Below, piece by piece: positions 28,866-37,703 of a stretch of DNA of 64,000 nt. A program made the position numbers and the translations under genes. The notes below the pieces were generated by a model. It was not told where the DNA came from and did no database searches. It saw nothing but the letters and a program-made list of their open reading frames with translations. Source of the DNA: Streptococcus sp. DTU_2020_1001019_1_SI_AUS_MUR_006. GTDB lineage: Bacteria; Bacillota; Bacilli; Lactobacillales; Streptococcaceae. The stretch spans positions 1,757,501 through 1,821,500 of the forward strand of contig NZ_CP135436.1 in assembly GCF_032340315.1 (NCBI RefSeq). The letters run 5' to 3'. How positions within the stretch are numbered: the stretch's first letter is position 1; each line of letters starts with the position of its first letter.

Positions 28866-29165
28866 ATGAAGCTCATCAACACTACTAATTCTCACTCAAA
28901 CCTTGTTAAAAGCCAACTGGAGAGTACCGACGCTACACTCGTAGAAGTCTACTCTGCAGGCAACACTGATGTTATCTTTACTCAGGCACCGCTTCATTAT
29001 GAAATCCTCATTTCCAATAAACATCGTGCTATCCGCGAACAAGAAATGGAAAAAATCCAAGAATTTTTCTTGAATCGCAAGATTGACAAGCAAAATATCG
29101 ATGAAGCTAATATCAAGACCCTCTACTCTGAAAAATTGATTGAAATCTCAATCCCTACAAAATAA
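28866..29165 (+). CDS. DUF1827 family protein
   Basis: A 99-residue soluble protein of the DUF1827 type found in streptococci and enterococci: it begins MKLINTTNSHSNLV and carries the block LISNKHRAIREQE. Function is unknown. Promoter-like TATAAT and ribosome site GGAGGAAAGCC lie directly upstream, and a strong terminator follows, so it appears to be an independent unit. Confidence 0.85.
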   Translation: MKLINTTNSHSNLVKSQLESTDATLVEVYSAGNTDVIFTQAPLHYEILISNKHRAIREQEMEKIQEFFLNRKIDKQNIDEANIKTLYSEKLIEISIPTK

Positions 29166-29185
29166 AACTTAACAATATTTGGACT

Positions 29186-29222
29186 ACACTCTAAAAATTC
29201 TAACTTTTTAGAGTGTTCTTTG
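29186..29222 (+). terminator. Terminator of the DUF1827 gene
   Basis: A perfect 12-bp stem (29186-29197 and 29205-29216) with a 7-nt loop and a following TCTTT. Confidence 0.85.
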
Positions 29223-29391
29223 TTTGTCTAATCCGATATTCTAGAATCAGATTCAGTATTACAGAAAGAGTTTTCTAACAATCCTTCAACTTACTAAATT
29301 GGGTACTATTTTTGTAAAAACTCGGTACTTAATCATCAAAATAATTAATTCTACTATTATAATTTACTAACATTCAAAAAGGAGCTCATCA

Positions 29392-30024
29392 ATGGGGAAA
29401 ATAGTATACAGAAAGGCAAGGCTAGACAAATACCAAAAAATTGGAAAAATAGTAGCCGACAGCTTCTTTGACTATCCATTTTTAACTCTAATCATAGATG
29501 ATCTCAAGAAACCTGAAAACTATCCTGCTTTTTTAGAACTATTGGAAAGTCTCCTGACTCGCCTCTATATCAAAGAAGAGACCTGTTTAGTAGCTGAACA
29601 AGACGGAGAAATCCTGGCTGTCGCCTTATTACAACAAAATGATTTTTCTATCCTATCTTACTTGCTAAATGGTGTCATAAAACTATTTCGCTACATTAGC
29701 CCTCGAATTTTTTTGAAGTATCTTGATTTAGTAGACCGTTCCGAAGAACATTTGAAAAAATCAAATAGCTTTGACTGGTATTTGATGCTCCTTGCGGTCA
29801 ATCCATCTGTTAAAGGACAAGGAGTGGGCAGTGCTTTTCTTAGAGACGCAGTTGAGCCTTATGTCAAATCCAAGGGTTGCAAGCGCTTAGGGCTCATTAC
29901 CAGTACAGAAAAAAATGTTCCATTCTATAAAAAGAATGATTATGTATTGCTAGATTTTATGGAGTTAGAGTACGGGACTAAGTCCATTGGTAACTGGGCT
30001 TTTTTAAAGACTATCAATAAATAA
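29392..30024 (+). CDS. GNAT family N-acetyltransferase
   Basis: A 210-residue protein with the GNAT acetyl-CoA site VNPSVKGQGVGSAFL and the C-terminal beta-bulge strand GLITSTEKNVPFYKKNDY. It transfers an acetyl group from acetyl-CoA to an amine on an unknown substrate. The ATG has a AAAGGAG ribosome site. Base composition is more A/T-rich than its neighbours, and it stands alone between two terminators, so it may be a strain-variable gene. Confidence 0.88.
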   Translation: MGKIVYRKARLDKYQKIGKIVADSFFDYPFLTLIIDDLKKPENYPAFLELLESLLTRLYIKEETCLVAEQDGEILAVALLQQNDFSILSYLLNGVIKLFRYISPRIFLKYLDLVDRSEEHLKKSNSFDWYLMLLAVNPSVKGQGVGSAFLRDAVEPYVKSKGCKRLGLITSTEKNVPFYKKNDYVLLDFMELEYGTKSIGNWAFLKTINK

Positions 30025-30025
30025 C

Positions 30026-30054
30026 AAAAAAGGAGTTTAAATCAACTCCTTTTT
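30026..30054. terminator. Bidirectional terminator between GNAT gene and metK
   Basis: AAAAAGGAGTT / AACTCCTTTTT stem with a 7-nt loop, usable in both directions between convergent genes. Confidence 0.85.
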
Positions 30055-30057
30055 ACT

Positions 30058-31248
30058 TTATTTAACTGCTTCTTTCAAGGCATCAACCTTATCCAAGCGT
30101 TCCCATGGAAGATCGATATCTGTACGTCCCATGTGTCCATAAGCCGCTGTTTGACGGTAGATTGGACGTTTGAGATCAAGCATTTGGATGATTCCTGCTG
30201 GACGAAGGTCAAAGATTTGACGTGCTGCTTTTTCAAGCTTGCTTTCAGCTACTGTTCCAGTACCAAAAGTATCGATACGAACAGATACAGGTTGAGCTAC
30301 ACCAATGGCATAAGCCAATTGAACTTCTGCCTTCTTAGCAAGTCCTGCTGCAACGATGTTTTTTGCAATGTAGCGAGCTGCATAAGAAGCTGAACGGTCA
30401 ACCTTAGTGGCATCTTTACCAGAGAAGGCACCACCACCATGACGTGAGTATCCACCATAAGTATCCACGATGATCTTACGACCTGTCAAACCTGAGTCTC
30501 CTTGAGGTCCTCCGATAACGAAACGACCTGTTGGATTGATAAAGAATTTAGTCTCATCATCAAGATAAGAAGCTGGAATGACTTCTTTGATAACCTTGTT
30601 AATCACATCTTCATGAATTTGTTCATTGCTCACTTCTGGATCGTGTTGAGTTGAAATAACGACTGTATCCACGCGCACTGGCTGGTCATTTTCATCATAT
30701 TCAACAGTAACTTGAGATTTAGCATCTGGACGAAGATAGCTAATTTCACCAGACTTACGAAGCTCTGCTAAACGACGAACCAACTTGTGACTGAGTGAGA
30801 TTGGAAGCGGCATAAGTTCTTCAGTTTCATTAACCGCAAAACCAAACATGAGACCTTGGTCTCCAGCTCCAATCAAATCAAGTGGATCTTGATCAGCATT
30901 TCCACGAACTTCCAAGGCTTCATTAACACCTTGGGCGATATCAGGAGATTGTTCTACCAATGATGGGTGAACTCCTACGGTCTCAGCAGAAAATCCATAC
31001 TCTGTATTAGTATAGCCAATCTCTGCAATCGTATCACGTACCACACGGTTAATATCTACATAGGCATTGGTCGAAATTTCACCAAAAACATGAACTGAAC
31101 CAGTATAAACAGCTGTTTCAGCAGCAACGTGGGCTTCTGGATCCTGCTCTAAAATAGCATCCAAGATAGCATCTGAAATTTGGTCTGCAATCTTATCTGG
31201 ATGCCCCTCAGATACAGATTCAGACGTGAATAATTTACGTTCTGACAT
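30058..31248 (-). CDS. metK: S-adenosylmethionine synthetase
   Basis: A 396-residue enzyme that makes SAM from methionine and ATP. Family motifs include [25 protein letters not shown] (signature 1), GGGAFSGKD (signature 2) and the final [10 protein letters not shown]. Length normal. Its 5' leader matches the SMK-box riboswitch layout, in which SAM binding hides the ribosome site GGGGGGAC, so expression should fall when SAM is plentiful. Monocistronic. Confidence 0.98.
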   Translation of the reverse strand: MSERKLFTSESVSEGHPDKIADQISDAILDAILEQDPEAHVAAETAVYTGSVHVFGEISTNAYVDINRVVRDTIAEIGYTNTEYGFSAETVGVHPSLVEQSPDIAQGVNEALEVRGNADQDPLDLIGAGDQGLMFGFAVNETEELMPLPISLSHKLVRRLAELRKSGEISYLRPDAKSQVTVEYDENDQPVRVDTVVISTQHDPEVSNEQIHEDVINKVIKEVIPASYLDDETKFFINPTGRFVIGGPQGDSGLTGRKIIVDTYGGYSRHGGGAFSGKDATKVDRSASYAARYIAKNIVAAGLAKKAEVQLAYAIGVAQPVSVRIDTFGTGTVAESKLEKAARQIFDLRPAGIIQMLDLKRPIYRQTAAYGHMGRTDIDLPWERLDKVDALKEAVK

Positions 31249-31253
31249 AAAAA

Positions 31254-31354
31254 TGTCCCCCCTTAAAAAATATTCGTTATAGAGTTACAAAGTACTGGTA
31301 GAGAATCGATAAACGACCTTCACTACCACCTTATCGGGACCATATAACCTAACT
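31254..31354 (-). promoter_or_regulatory. SMK-box (SAM-III) riboswitch of metK
   Basis: Between a TATAAT -10 (minus strand, 31360-31355) and the metK start, the leader has GTCCC (anti-SD, 31340-31336) that can pair with GGGAC at the ribosome site (31259-31255), and GTTAT/ATAAC arms around it. This is the SMK-box arrangement known for lactic-acid-bacterial metK genes; control is at translation initiation. Confidence 0.85.
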
Positions 31355-31438
31355 ATTATAACACGAATCTTTGAAAAATACTCGTATGATTACTTTTTTT
31401 CTCAGAAGGAAAATATTTTCTAATCCAAACCAAATAAA

Positions 31439-31475
31439 AAAACTCTTAAAGTAGATCTGATTTTACTCCAAGAGT
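31439..31475 (-). terminator. Terminator of the GntR regulator gene
   Basis: ACTCTT / AAGAGT stem with inner pairing, followed on the minus strand by TTTTTTTATTT. Confidence 0.75.
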
Positions 31476-31486
31476 ATTGTTAAAAA

Positions 31487-32185
31487 CTAATTATTTTCTA
31501 GATAAAACTCAAAACGTTCTCCAACGTATTGGCTCTTTACATACTCGAAAGCTGTACCGTCATCAAAGTAAGAAACCTGAGTCAGTCCTAAAATAGCATG
31601 ACCTTTTTCTACTTCCAGATAATGAGCAATTTTTTCCTTGGCTAAGCGAGCATATATAGTCTGGTGAGACTTACCAATCCGATAACCATGTTTCTGCAAG
31701 GTTTGAAAGAAGTGCTTGGTTACTTCTTCTTTCTTAAAATTTTTGATAAATTTCTCAGGAATCGACGCCACTTCATAGACAACAGGGACTTTGTCAGCAT
31801 AGCGAACACGTTCCATCCGAATAATATTTTCAGTGGCCTTGATCCCTAATTTTTCAACTTCTTGCTCATTAGGAATAGTCCGACGATAGGAAATCAGATG
31901 ACTCGATGGTGTTTTCCCCTGCGCCTTCACGATTTCCGTAAAACTGGTCGTCCCACGCATTTTTTCCTGAACACGAGTACTAGAAACAAAAGTCCCGCTC
32001 CCCACACGACGCTCCAAAACTCCTTCCTCGACCAAAAGGGAGATGGCTTGACGCAGGGTCATACGGCTAACCTCAAATTCCTCAGCTAAGTCTCGCTCGC
32101 TTGGGAGTCTCTCTCCAATTTTCCAATTTCCCTCATCAATACCTTTTTTGATTTGGTCGTGAATTTTCATATAAGCTGGTAACAT
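31487..32185 (-). CDS. GntR/HutC-family transcriptional regulator
   Basis: A 232-residue regulator: an N-terminal winged helix-turn-helix (about 1-70, GERLPSERDLAEEFEVSRMTLRQAI) and a C-terminal UTRA ligand domain ending GTAFEYVKSQYVGERFEF. The closest family I recognise is HutC/NagR (YvoA), which senses phosphorylated sugars such as GlcNAc-6-P, but the ligand here is not proven. Divergent from guaA, so its operator may lie in the shared 140-nt region. Confidence 0.9.
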   Translation of the reverse strand: MLPAYMKIHDQIKKGIDEGNWKIGERLPSERDLAEEFEVSRMTLRQAISLLVEEGVLERRVGSGTFVSSTRVQEKMRGTTSFTEIVKAQGKTPSSHLISYRRTIPNEQEVEKLGIKATENIIRMERVRYADKVPVVYEVASIPEKFIKNFKKEEVTKHFFQTLQKHGYRIGKSHQTIYARLAKEKIAHYLEVEKGHAILGLTQVSYFDDGTAFEYVKSQYVGERFEFYLENN

Positions 32186-32325
32186 GCTTGCTCACTTCTT
32201 TTCTTTATTTTTTCCATTGTACCCTATCTCATGGGGAAAAGTCAAACTGCACTTGTTTGGTTGGTAATTCTGGGGCATTTATGATAGAATATTCAAGAAG
32301 ATATTTCTTTTAAGAAAGGGAAAAG

Positions 32326-33888
32326 ATGACCAACATTTCAACTGATTTGCAAGATGTCGAAAAGATCATCGTACTGGACTATGGTAGCCAGTATAACCAA
32401 CTTATCTCACGTCGTATCCGTGAGATTGGTGTCTTTTCAGAACTAAAAAGTCACAAGATCTCGGCTGACGAAGTCCGCGCTATCAATCCTATCGGGATTG
32501 TACTTTCAGGTGGTCCAAACTCTGTTTACGAAGAAGGATCATTTGATATTGATCCAGAGATTTTTGAACTTGGAATTCCAATTTTAGGAATCTGCTACGG
32601 TATGCAGCTATTGACTCACAAGCTTGGTGGTAAGGTTGTTCCTGCAGGTGATGCTGGTAACCGCGAGTATGGACAATCCACTCTTACTCACACTGAGTCT
32701 GCTCTTTTTGCAGGTACTCCAGATGAGCAACTTGTCTTGATGAGCCACGGGGATGCTGTAACAGAAATTCCTGCGGATTTCGTTCGTACTGGTACATCAG
32801 CTGACTGTCCTTATGCATCAATCGAAAATCCAGACAAGAAAATCTATGGTATCCAATTCCACCCAGAGGTTCGTCATTCAGTTCACGGTTATGATATCCT
32901 CCGTAACTTCGCTCTCAATATCTGTGGTGCCAAAGGTGACTGGACTATGGATAACTTCATCGAGATGCAAATCAAACAAATCCGTGAAAAAGTTGGAGAC
33001 AAACGTGTTCTCCTCGGACTTTCTGGTGGTGTTGACTCTTCTGTTGTTGGGGTTCTTCTCCAAAAAGCCATCGGAGATCAATTGATCTGTATCTTTGTAG
33101 ACCACGGTCTTCTTCGTAAAGGAGAAGCTGACCAAGTTATGGATATGCTTGGTGGTAAATTTGGTTTGAATATTGTCAAAGCAGATGCTGCAAAACGTTT
33201 CTTGGATAAACTTGCTGGTGTGTCTGATCCTGAACAGAAACGTAAGATTATCGGTAACGAGTTTGTCTATGTCTTTGATGATGAAGCAAGCAAGCTAACA
33301 GACGTGAAATTCCTTGCTCAAGGTACACTTTATACAGACGTTATCGAGTCAGGTACGGATACTGCTCAAACTATTAAATCTCACCACAACGTTGGTGGAC
33401 TTCCAGAAGACATGCAGTTTGAACTCATCGAACCACTCAACACTCTTTACAAGGATGAGGTTCGTGCCCTTGGTACTGAACTTGGTATGCCAGACCACAT
33501 CGTGTGGCGCCAACCATTCCCAGGTCCAGGTCTTGCTATCCGTGTCATGGGTGAAATCACTGAAGAAAAACTTGAAACTGTTCGTGAATCAGACGCAATC
33601 CTTCGTGAAGAAATCGCTAAAGCTGGTCTTGACCGTGATATCTGGCAATACTTCACTGTTAACACTGGCGTTCGTTCCGTAGGTGTTATGGGTGACGGTC
33701 GTACTTATGACTATACCATCGCTATCCGTGCCATCACTTCTATCGACGGAATGACAGCTGACTTCGCTAAGATTCCTTGGGAAGTTCTCCAAAAAATCTC
33801 AGTCCGTATCGTAAACGAAGTTGACCACGTTAACCGCATCGTCTACGATATTACAAGTAAACCACCTGCAACTGTTGAGTGGGAATAG
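32326..33888 (+). CDS. guaA: GMP synthase (glutamine-hydrolysing)
   Basis: A 520-residue enzyme that converts XMP to GMP. The glutaminase half has the nucleophile Cys in GICYGMQ and the His/Glu pair in FHPEV. The synthetase half has the PP-loop [13 protein letters not shown], and the dimer domain ends KPPATVEWE. The last codons (TGAGTGGGAATAG) are the attachment core of an integrated element, so the 3' end is supplied at the element junction without altering the protein. Ribosome site AAGAAAGGGAAAAG. Confidence 0.98.
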   Translation: MTNISTDLQDVEKIIVLDYGSQYNQLISRRIREIGVFSELKSHKISADEVRAINPIGIVLSGGPNSVYEEGSFDIDPEIFELGIPILGICYGMQLLTHKLGGKVVPAGDAGNREYGQSTLTHTESALFAGTPDEQLVLMSHGDAVTEIPADFVRTGTSADCPYASIENPDKKIYGIQFHPEVRHSVHGYDILRNFALNICGAKGDWTMDNFIEMQIKQIREKVGDKRVLLGLSGGVDSSVVGVLLQKAIGDQLICIFVDHGLLRKGEADQVMDMLGGKFGLNIVKADAAKRFLDKLAGVSDPEQKRKIIGNEFVYVFDDEASKLTDVKFLAQGTLYTDVIESGTDTAQTIKSHHNVGGLPEDMQFELIEPLNTLYKDEVRALGTELGMPDHIVWRQPFPGPGLAIRVMGEITEEKLETVRESDAILREEIAKAGLDRDIWQYFTVNTGVRSVGVMGDGRTYDYTIAIRAITSIDGMTADFAKIPWEVLQKISVRIVNEVDHVNRIVYDITSKPPATVEWE

Positions 33889-33892
33889 AGTT
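33876..33892 (+). other. attL core (end of guaA)
   Basis: TGAGTGGGAATAGAGTT, covering the last codons and stop of guaA. It matches 39453-39469 at 15 of 17 positions. Confidence 0.7.
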
Positions 33893-33901
33893 AATGAGCT
33901 A

Positions 33902-33940
33902 AAAAAGCCCTAGAAATCAATATTTCTAAGGCTTTTTATT
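33902..33940 (+). terminator. guaA terminator supplied by the element
   Basis: AAAAAGCC / GGCTTTTT stem with an inner AGAAA / TTTCT stem and a T-tract. It lies inside the element, 14 nt after the guaA stop. Confidence 0.8.
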
Positions 33941-33970
33941 TTGCTTTAACAACAATTTAACAACAAAAAA

Positions 33971-34147
33971 CTATTTTTCAGTATTTAAACCTAATATCTT
34001 TTTAACCCTTTTGGTACTTTCTATATACATACCTTTCTTAGAGTCGCTAACAATTCTAGCATAATCTTCATTATCTTCACGCAATTCATAAACACGGTAA
34101 AAATCATTATTATATTCAAACTCACCAATAATATTTTCTTTTTTCAT
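33971..34147 (-). CDS. Small element-encoded protein, 58 aa
   Basis: A 58-residue charged protein starting MKKENIIGEFEYNN. The frame is open 17 codons further, but an AGGGAG ribosome site supports the ATG at 34147. It has a strand-rich N-terminal half and a basic C-terminal half (RVKKILG). I do not recognise a family. It lies between guaA and the integrase and is the last gene on the minus strand of the element. Confidence 0.6.
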   Translation of the reverse strand: MKKENIIGEFEYNNDFYRVYELREDNEDYARIVSDSKKGMYIESTKRVKKILGLNTEK

Positions 34148-34240
34148 TATACTGCTCCCTTGTATATGAATTATAACTAATAATACGGTAAACTTCAATA
34201 GTTTACCGTAGGAATCTAAAGTTTAATCGGACAGACTTCG

Positions 34241-35431
34241 CTAGTCAGACAAAACTTTAGATTGAAAATTTTTAGTATGCTGATTGCCATTAAATTTACT
34301 TTTTCTGATATTATTATCACTCACCACTACTTTCCCAGTCATTCTAGTAGCTACTTCTTTCATAGCATTTGGTCTTAAATGAGAGTACGTTCCAAGTGTT
34401 GTCTTAATATCAGCATGTCCTAGACGATTTTGCATTTCTAAATCATTCATTCCTAGAGAGAGCATAAAGCTGGCATGAGAGTGCCTTAAATCGTGAATCC
34501 TTATTGATTTTATTTTTGCGTAATCACTATGAGATTTTAGAACACGTTTAAGAGTTGATTTTACCAACGGACTATCTCCTATGGAAAATACAAATTTACA
34601 TTCTCCTATCTGAGATTGTGCTTTCTTCCAATATTTCAAATGTTCTAATGTATCATCATCAAGATACAAAAGTCTTACACCTGATATAGATTTTGTATCA
34701 GTAAGATACCACTCTTTTTGGCTTTTATAATACATTGAACAGTCTATTAAAACTGTACCTTTTTCAAAATCTATTTTCGACCATTCAACTGCTTGTAATT
34801 CACTTGTTCTAACTCCAGTCATAAAGAAAAACCAAAATGTAGTAAAGTACAATAATTCATAGATATTAGATTTATCAAATGTACTAATGAATAGCTGAAA
34901 TTCTTCCACCGTCCAAAAATCAACTTTAGGGCGGTCTTTTTTTACGTTTCCTACCGTCTTAGCAACATTATTTGACAACATACCCAATTTAACTGCTAAA
35001 TCAAAAACTTGTTGTAATATTTGATGAACAGAACGAATATAATTATTAGACAATCCCTCTATAAACATTGCATTTTGCCACTGCTTTACATGAGGTGCTT
35101 GAATATCTGATAACTTCATATTTTCAAAATATGACAGTCTTTTAAATTTAGATTGTGTCATATCAAAAGTACGTTTTCTTACTTGACTTTTATAATCTGG
35201 TATAAAATAGTCATCAAGAAACTTTTTAAAAGTCATTGTGCTATTAACGGTTATAGAACCTTTACCAAAGTCAGCAAGCATACGTAAGCGCCACTCTTGA
35301 GCTTCCTTTTGCGTTTTAAAGCCATTTTTAAACTTTTGTATTCTTTTACCAGTCTGAACATCAAAACCTAGAGAAACAGTTGCTCTATACGTTCCATTCC
35401 CCATAGGATAGATACTAGATATTTTAGGCAT
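34241..35431 (-). CDS. int: Tyrosine recombinase / integrase of the element
   Basis: A 396-residue phage-type integrase. It has an N-terminal arm-binding AP2-like domain (TYRATVSLGFD...), a SAM-like core-binding domain at about 65-165, and a C-terminal catalytic domain with R208 (GVRTSE), H313 and R316 (HDLRH), H339 (LGH) and nucleophile Y349 (GTYSH). All catalytic residues are intact, so it should be active. It recombines the guaA-end att sites. The start overlaps the DUF3173 gene by 8 nt, as in other streptococcal elements where DUF3173 precedes int. Confidence 0.95.
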   Translation of the reverse strand: MPKISSIYPMGNGTYRATVSLGFDVQTGKRIQKFKNGFKTQKEAQEWRLRMLADFGKGSITVNSTMTFKKFLDDYFIPDYKSQVRKRTFDMTQSKFKRLSYFENMKLSDIQAPHVKQWQNAMFIEGLSNNYIRSVHQILQQVFDLAVKLGMLSNNVAKTVGNVKKDRPKVDFWTVEEFQLFISTFDKSNIYELLYFTTFWFFFMTGVRTSELQAVEWSKIDFEKGTVLIDCSMYYKSQKEWYLTDTKSISGVRLLYLDDDTLEHLKYWKKAQSQIGECKFVFSIGDSPLVKSTLKRVLKSHSDYAKIKSIRIHDLRHSHASFMLSLGMNDLEMQNRLGHADIKTTLGTYSHLRPNAMKEVATRMTGKVVVSDNNIRKSKFNGNQHTKNFQSKVLSD

Positions 35432-35642
35432 CTTCTTTTACTTCCAAATCTACTAGACTAGCTTCATCTATTTTCACACCCAAAATTTCTTCTACCGTTT
35501 CAAGTGGTACACGTCCTAAACCTTTACTTTCATACCAAGTTAAACCTTGACTAGCTAATTTTGCTTTAGCCTGTTTTACTAACATCATAGCTTGCCAACT
35601 TGAAAATCCTAATTTCATTAAATCTTTTTTTACAACAAACAT
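35424..35642 (-). CDS. DUF3173 family protein (putative recombination directionality factor)
   Basis: A 72-residue protein beginning MFVVKKDLMKLGFSSWQA, with the GRVPLETVEEILG segment characteristic of DUF3173. These proteins sit directly before integrase genes in streptococcal integrative elements and are suspected to be excisionases or DNA-binding helpers, though I know of no direct proof for this one. It overlaps both neighbours by about 8-13 nt, so translation is likely coupled to int. Confidence 0.85.
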   Translation of the reverse strand: MFVVKKDLMKLGFSSWQAMMLVKQAKAKLASQGLTWYESKGLGRVPLETVEEILGVKIDEASLVDLEVKEDA

Positions 35643-35866
35643 ACTATTTTCCCTTTCTTTATGTTATAATTATCTTGGTTTTTTATTTTGATGTGTGATT
35701 GATTTTCACGCATCTTTTTTTTACATCTAGCCCATAAATTTCTATCATTCATGAAAATATAAATATTATCTATTTCTTGCCTTACTGGTATACACTTCCC
35801 AAAGCGTACTATACGGAAGTCAGTATTTAACCTTTCATCAAAGAACATCACAATTTTTTTAGCCAT
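35630..35866 (-). CDS. Small element-encoded protein of unknown function, 78 aa
   Basis: A 78-residue basic protein (MAKKIVMFFDERLN...). It overlaps the Rep stop by 8 nt and the DUF3173 start by 13 nt, with an AAAGGAC ribosome site. The tight overlaps on both sides argue it is expressed. There is no membrane segment and no motif I recognise. The order Rep - this - DUF3173 - int suggests one operon for replication and excision. Confidence 0.65.
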   Translation of the reverse strand: MAKKIVMFFDERLNTDFRIVRFGKCIPVRQEIDNIYIFMNDRNLWARCKKKMRENQSHIKIKNQDNYNIKKGKIVCLL

Positions 35867-37187
35867 TTGTCACGTCCTTTGCTTTTTTAGGTAATATTCT
35901 AGGATAGATACAATCTTCAAGCAATTTACGAATAAAATCGTCCTTATCTTGCGAACAAAACAAATCTTCATAGTCAAAGTTCAAAACGACGCTAGAACCA
36001 TCAGGACGTTGGAAATGCCCATTTTCTCTATTCTCTCGAACTTCTGAAACACTATAAAACCTTTCTTCCATTCCATGCTTTCTAGCGATTTCAGAAGAAT
36101 AATTGACCCGTCTTAAATACTGGTTTATATCTTCTTCCTGAATTTGTCCGAAAAATTGTTTTGGAGACATATAAGCCGACATAATAACCAACCTAGGAAC
36201 TACTAGCTTATTTCGATAGCGTGCCGACATTCTAGCCGAGTTGATTGGATCGAATAACTTCAACCAATCCGCAGGAGCTAGGCTATCCTCTCGCAAGTCA
36301 TCTAAAATAAGGATTTCCTCTCCTGAATAATTGTCAAATGGATTTTTTGAGCTTGCAGAATATGAGCCACCTCTTAAACCTGCATTTTCAAGCGCTCCTT
36401 GCACCTCTAAAGCAATATCTCTAGCAAGTGTAGACTTACCAATCCCAGGCTTCCCTTGGATATATAGGACAGTCAAATCATACTCCCCATTTTGCAAGGC
36501 TTCCAAGCGTAGAACACTTTCACGTTCTCCGAAAATATCAAAGCCCTCAAGGAATTTCTGACGATTGTTTGCCATCAGATAATACAAATTATCGTCTTTC
36601 ATAATATCAAAATATGTAAGTTCTCCCTTGTAAACTTTAGACAATACCAAATCTAAACTTTCATCAGATTTCTCACGCTTTTTCGTGGCTGCATACTTCT
36701 CAAAATCTTCTTTATTCTGATTGATAAAGGTTTCATAATCAAGCGTATCAAATGTTTCCACATCACTAGCAGGATACTGATATTTATCTTTATCCTTGGC
36801 ATGGATAAGATAAGCTAAAGCGTTGATACGTGTTAGGTGTCTTCCTCCTCTTGATTTTGGAGTTTCTACACGTTCTTTTTCTACTCCAAGAGCCAAGGCA
36901 ACTTTTGACAAATCCATTCTTCTTGGGAAATCAATATATCCATGAATATGAGGTTCAACCAATTTTGTCCCATAAGAAATATCTTTATCATGGACGATAA
37001 AAGCGACTTCCACAAATTCCTCTTCTTCAACTAATTCACGGATACAGTCAAAGATTAATCTGAAAATCTTTGTCTTATTATCTTCCCAATTCTCAAGTAA
37101 TTTCTTATCTGATACAGCCCAATCCCAAAAGTCTGGTTTCAGTTGTTGCTCAAATAAGAAACGTCTATTTTGTATTCTTTTCGTCAT
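35859..37187 (-). CDS. rep: Replication initiator: HUH endonuclease fused to SF3-type helicase
   Basis: A 442-residue Rep. The N-terminal half is a Rep_2-type HUH nuclease: motif 2 is HIH at 80-82 (PHIHGYI), and motif 3 has a catalytic Tyr at about 126 in YLIH. The C-terminal half is a P-loop helicase: Walker A GKPGIGKST (245-253), Walker B ILILDD (292-297) and a motif C-like LVIMSAY (333-339). This is the layout of CRESS-DNA Reps and of related bacterial plasmid and integrative-element Reps. It should nick a double-strand origin, probably in the 37188-37703 region, and unwind for rolling-circle copying of the excised circle. In some streptococcal mobilisable elements such proteins are thought to serve as relaxases. 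Confidence 0.9.
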   Translation of the reverse strand: MTKRIQNRRFLFEQQLKPDFWDWAVSDKKLLENWEDNKTKIFRLIFDCIRELVEEEEFVEVAFIVHDKDISYGTKLVEPHIHGYIDFPRRMDLSKVALALGVEKERVETPKSRGGRHLTRINALAYLIHAKDKDKYQYPASDVETFDTLDYETFINQNKEDFEKYAATKKREKSDESLDLVLSKVYKGELTYFDIMKDDNLYYLMANNRQKFLEGFDIFGERESVLRLEALQNGEYDLTVLYIQGKPGIGKSTLARDIALEVQGALENAGLRGGSYSASSKNPFDNYSGEEILILDDLREDSLAPADWLKLFDPINSARMSARYRNKLVVPRLVIMSAYMSPKQFFGQIQEEDINQYLRRVNYSSEIARKHGMEERFYSVSEVRENRENGHFQRPDGSSVVLNFDYEDLFCSQDKDDFIRKLLEDCIYPRILPKKAKDVTNG

Positions 37188-37255
37188 TCTTTCTCCTTTT
37201 CAATTCATGAAAGACTTTTGCATATTATTTCTATGTTTTTTTTTATTCTATTGTT

Positions 37256-37315
37256 TTGAGTATATGCTTCATTTTTTCGAGCATATACTCAAGCATATAC
37301 TCAAGCATAAACTCA
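37256..37315. repeat. Iterons and inverted repeat next to rep
   Basis: TTGAGTATATGCT (37256-37268) is the exact complement of AGCATATACTCAA (37280-37292). AGCATATACTCA then repeats at 37292-37303, and with one change at 37304-37315. Part of the motif recurs near 37466. These are candidate Rep-binding or operator sites. Confidence 0.75.
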
Positions 37316-37542
37316 AGAAAAAACCCTTAATTTTTGGCATTTTTGCTTTTCCTAACGCTACGCTGACACCTTCGGTAATGTCCTCGGAAAGCTTGCCAAT
37401 CAAGGGATTACCCTTGGTTTGCACCATTCTATCGTCAAGTCCTAGAATGGCGCCCGCGCATAGGTTTTGAGTATATGAGTATATTCTCCCTCAAAAAACT
37501 CTTGTGACTAAAATTTCTGTATATTTAGGTAGCTTGGTTGCA

Positions 37543-37667
37543 TTGCCCTGTCGGAACAAGTCAGCCAACTAGATGCCCGCTGATACCCGCAACCGCTCAG
37601 GGCGAACCGCCCTTTTTGCGGTTGCTATCAGCTACTAGTTAGCTCACTTGTAAACCGACAGGAGCAA
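37543..37667. other. 125-nt imperfect palindrome (candidate single-strand origin)
   Basis: Successive paired arms: CCTGTCGG/CCGACAGG (37547/37655), ACAAGT/ACTTGT, AACTAG/CTAGTT, GCTGATA/TATCAGC and GCAACCGC/GCGGTTGC, with an inner GGGCG/CGCCC tip. It is more G/C-rich than its surroundings. Large hairpins of this kind are typical of single-strand origins in rolling-circle plasmids. Confidence 0.7.
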
Positions 37668-37703
37668 GGCGGCCAGCTCCCATCATATACAGAAATGTTA
37701 GAC

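Larger units (their letters stand above)
37188..37703. other. Non-coding origin-like region of the element
   Basis: 516 nt without a convincing gene. It contains a 13-bp inverted repeat and three 12-bp iterons (37256-37315), hairpins CAAGGG-ATTA-CCCTTG near 37400 and CCATTCTA / TAGAATGG near 37425-37450, and a 125-nt imperfect palindrome (37543-37667). The position next to rep and the density of structure suggest the double- and single-strand origins. An 87-codon frame on the plus strand here has no ribosome site or recognisable product. Confidence 0.6.

Noticed and set aside
37207..37470. An 87-codon plus-strand frame in the element's non-coding region
   Set aside because: It spans iterons and hairpins, has no ribosome site and a simple hydrophobic/basic composition with no family resemblance.
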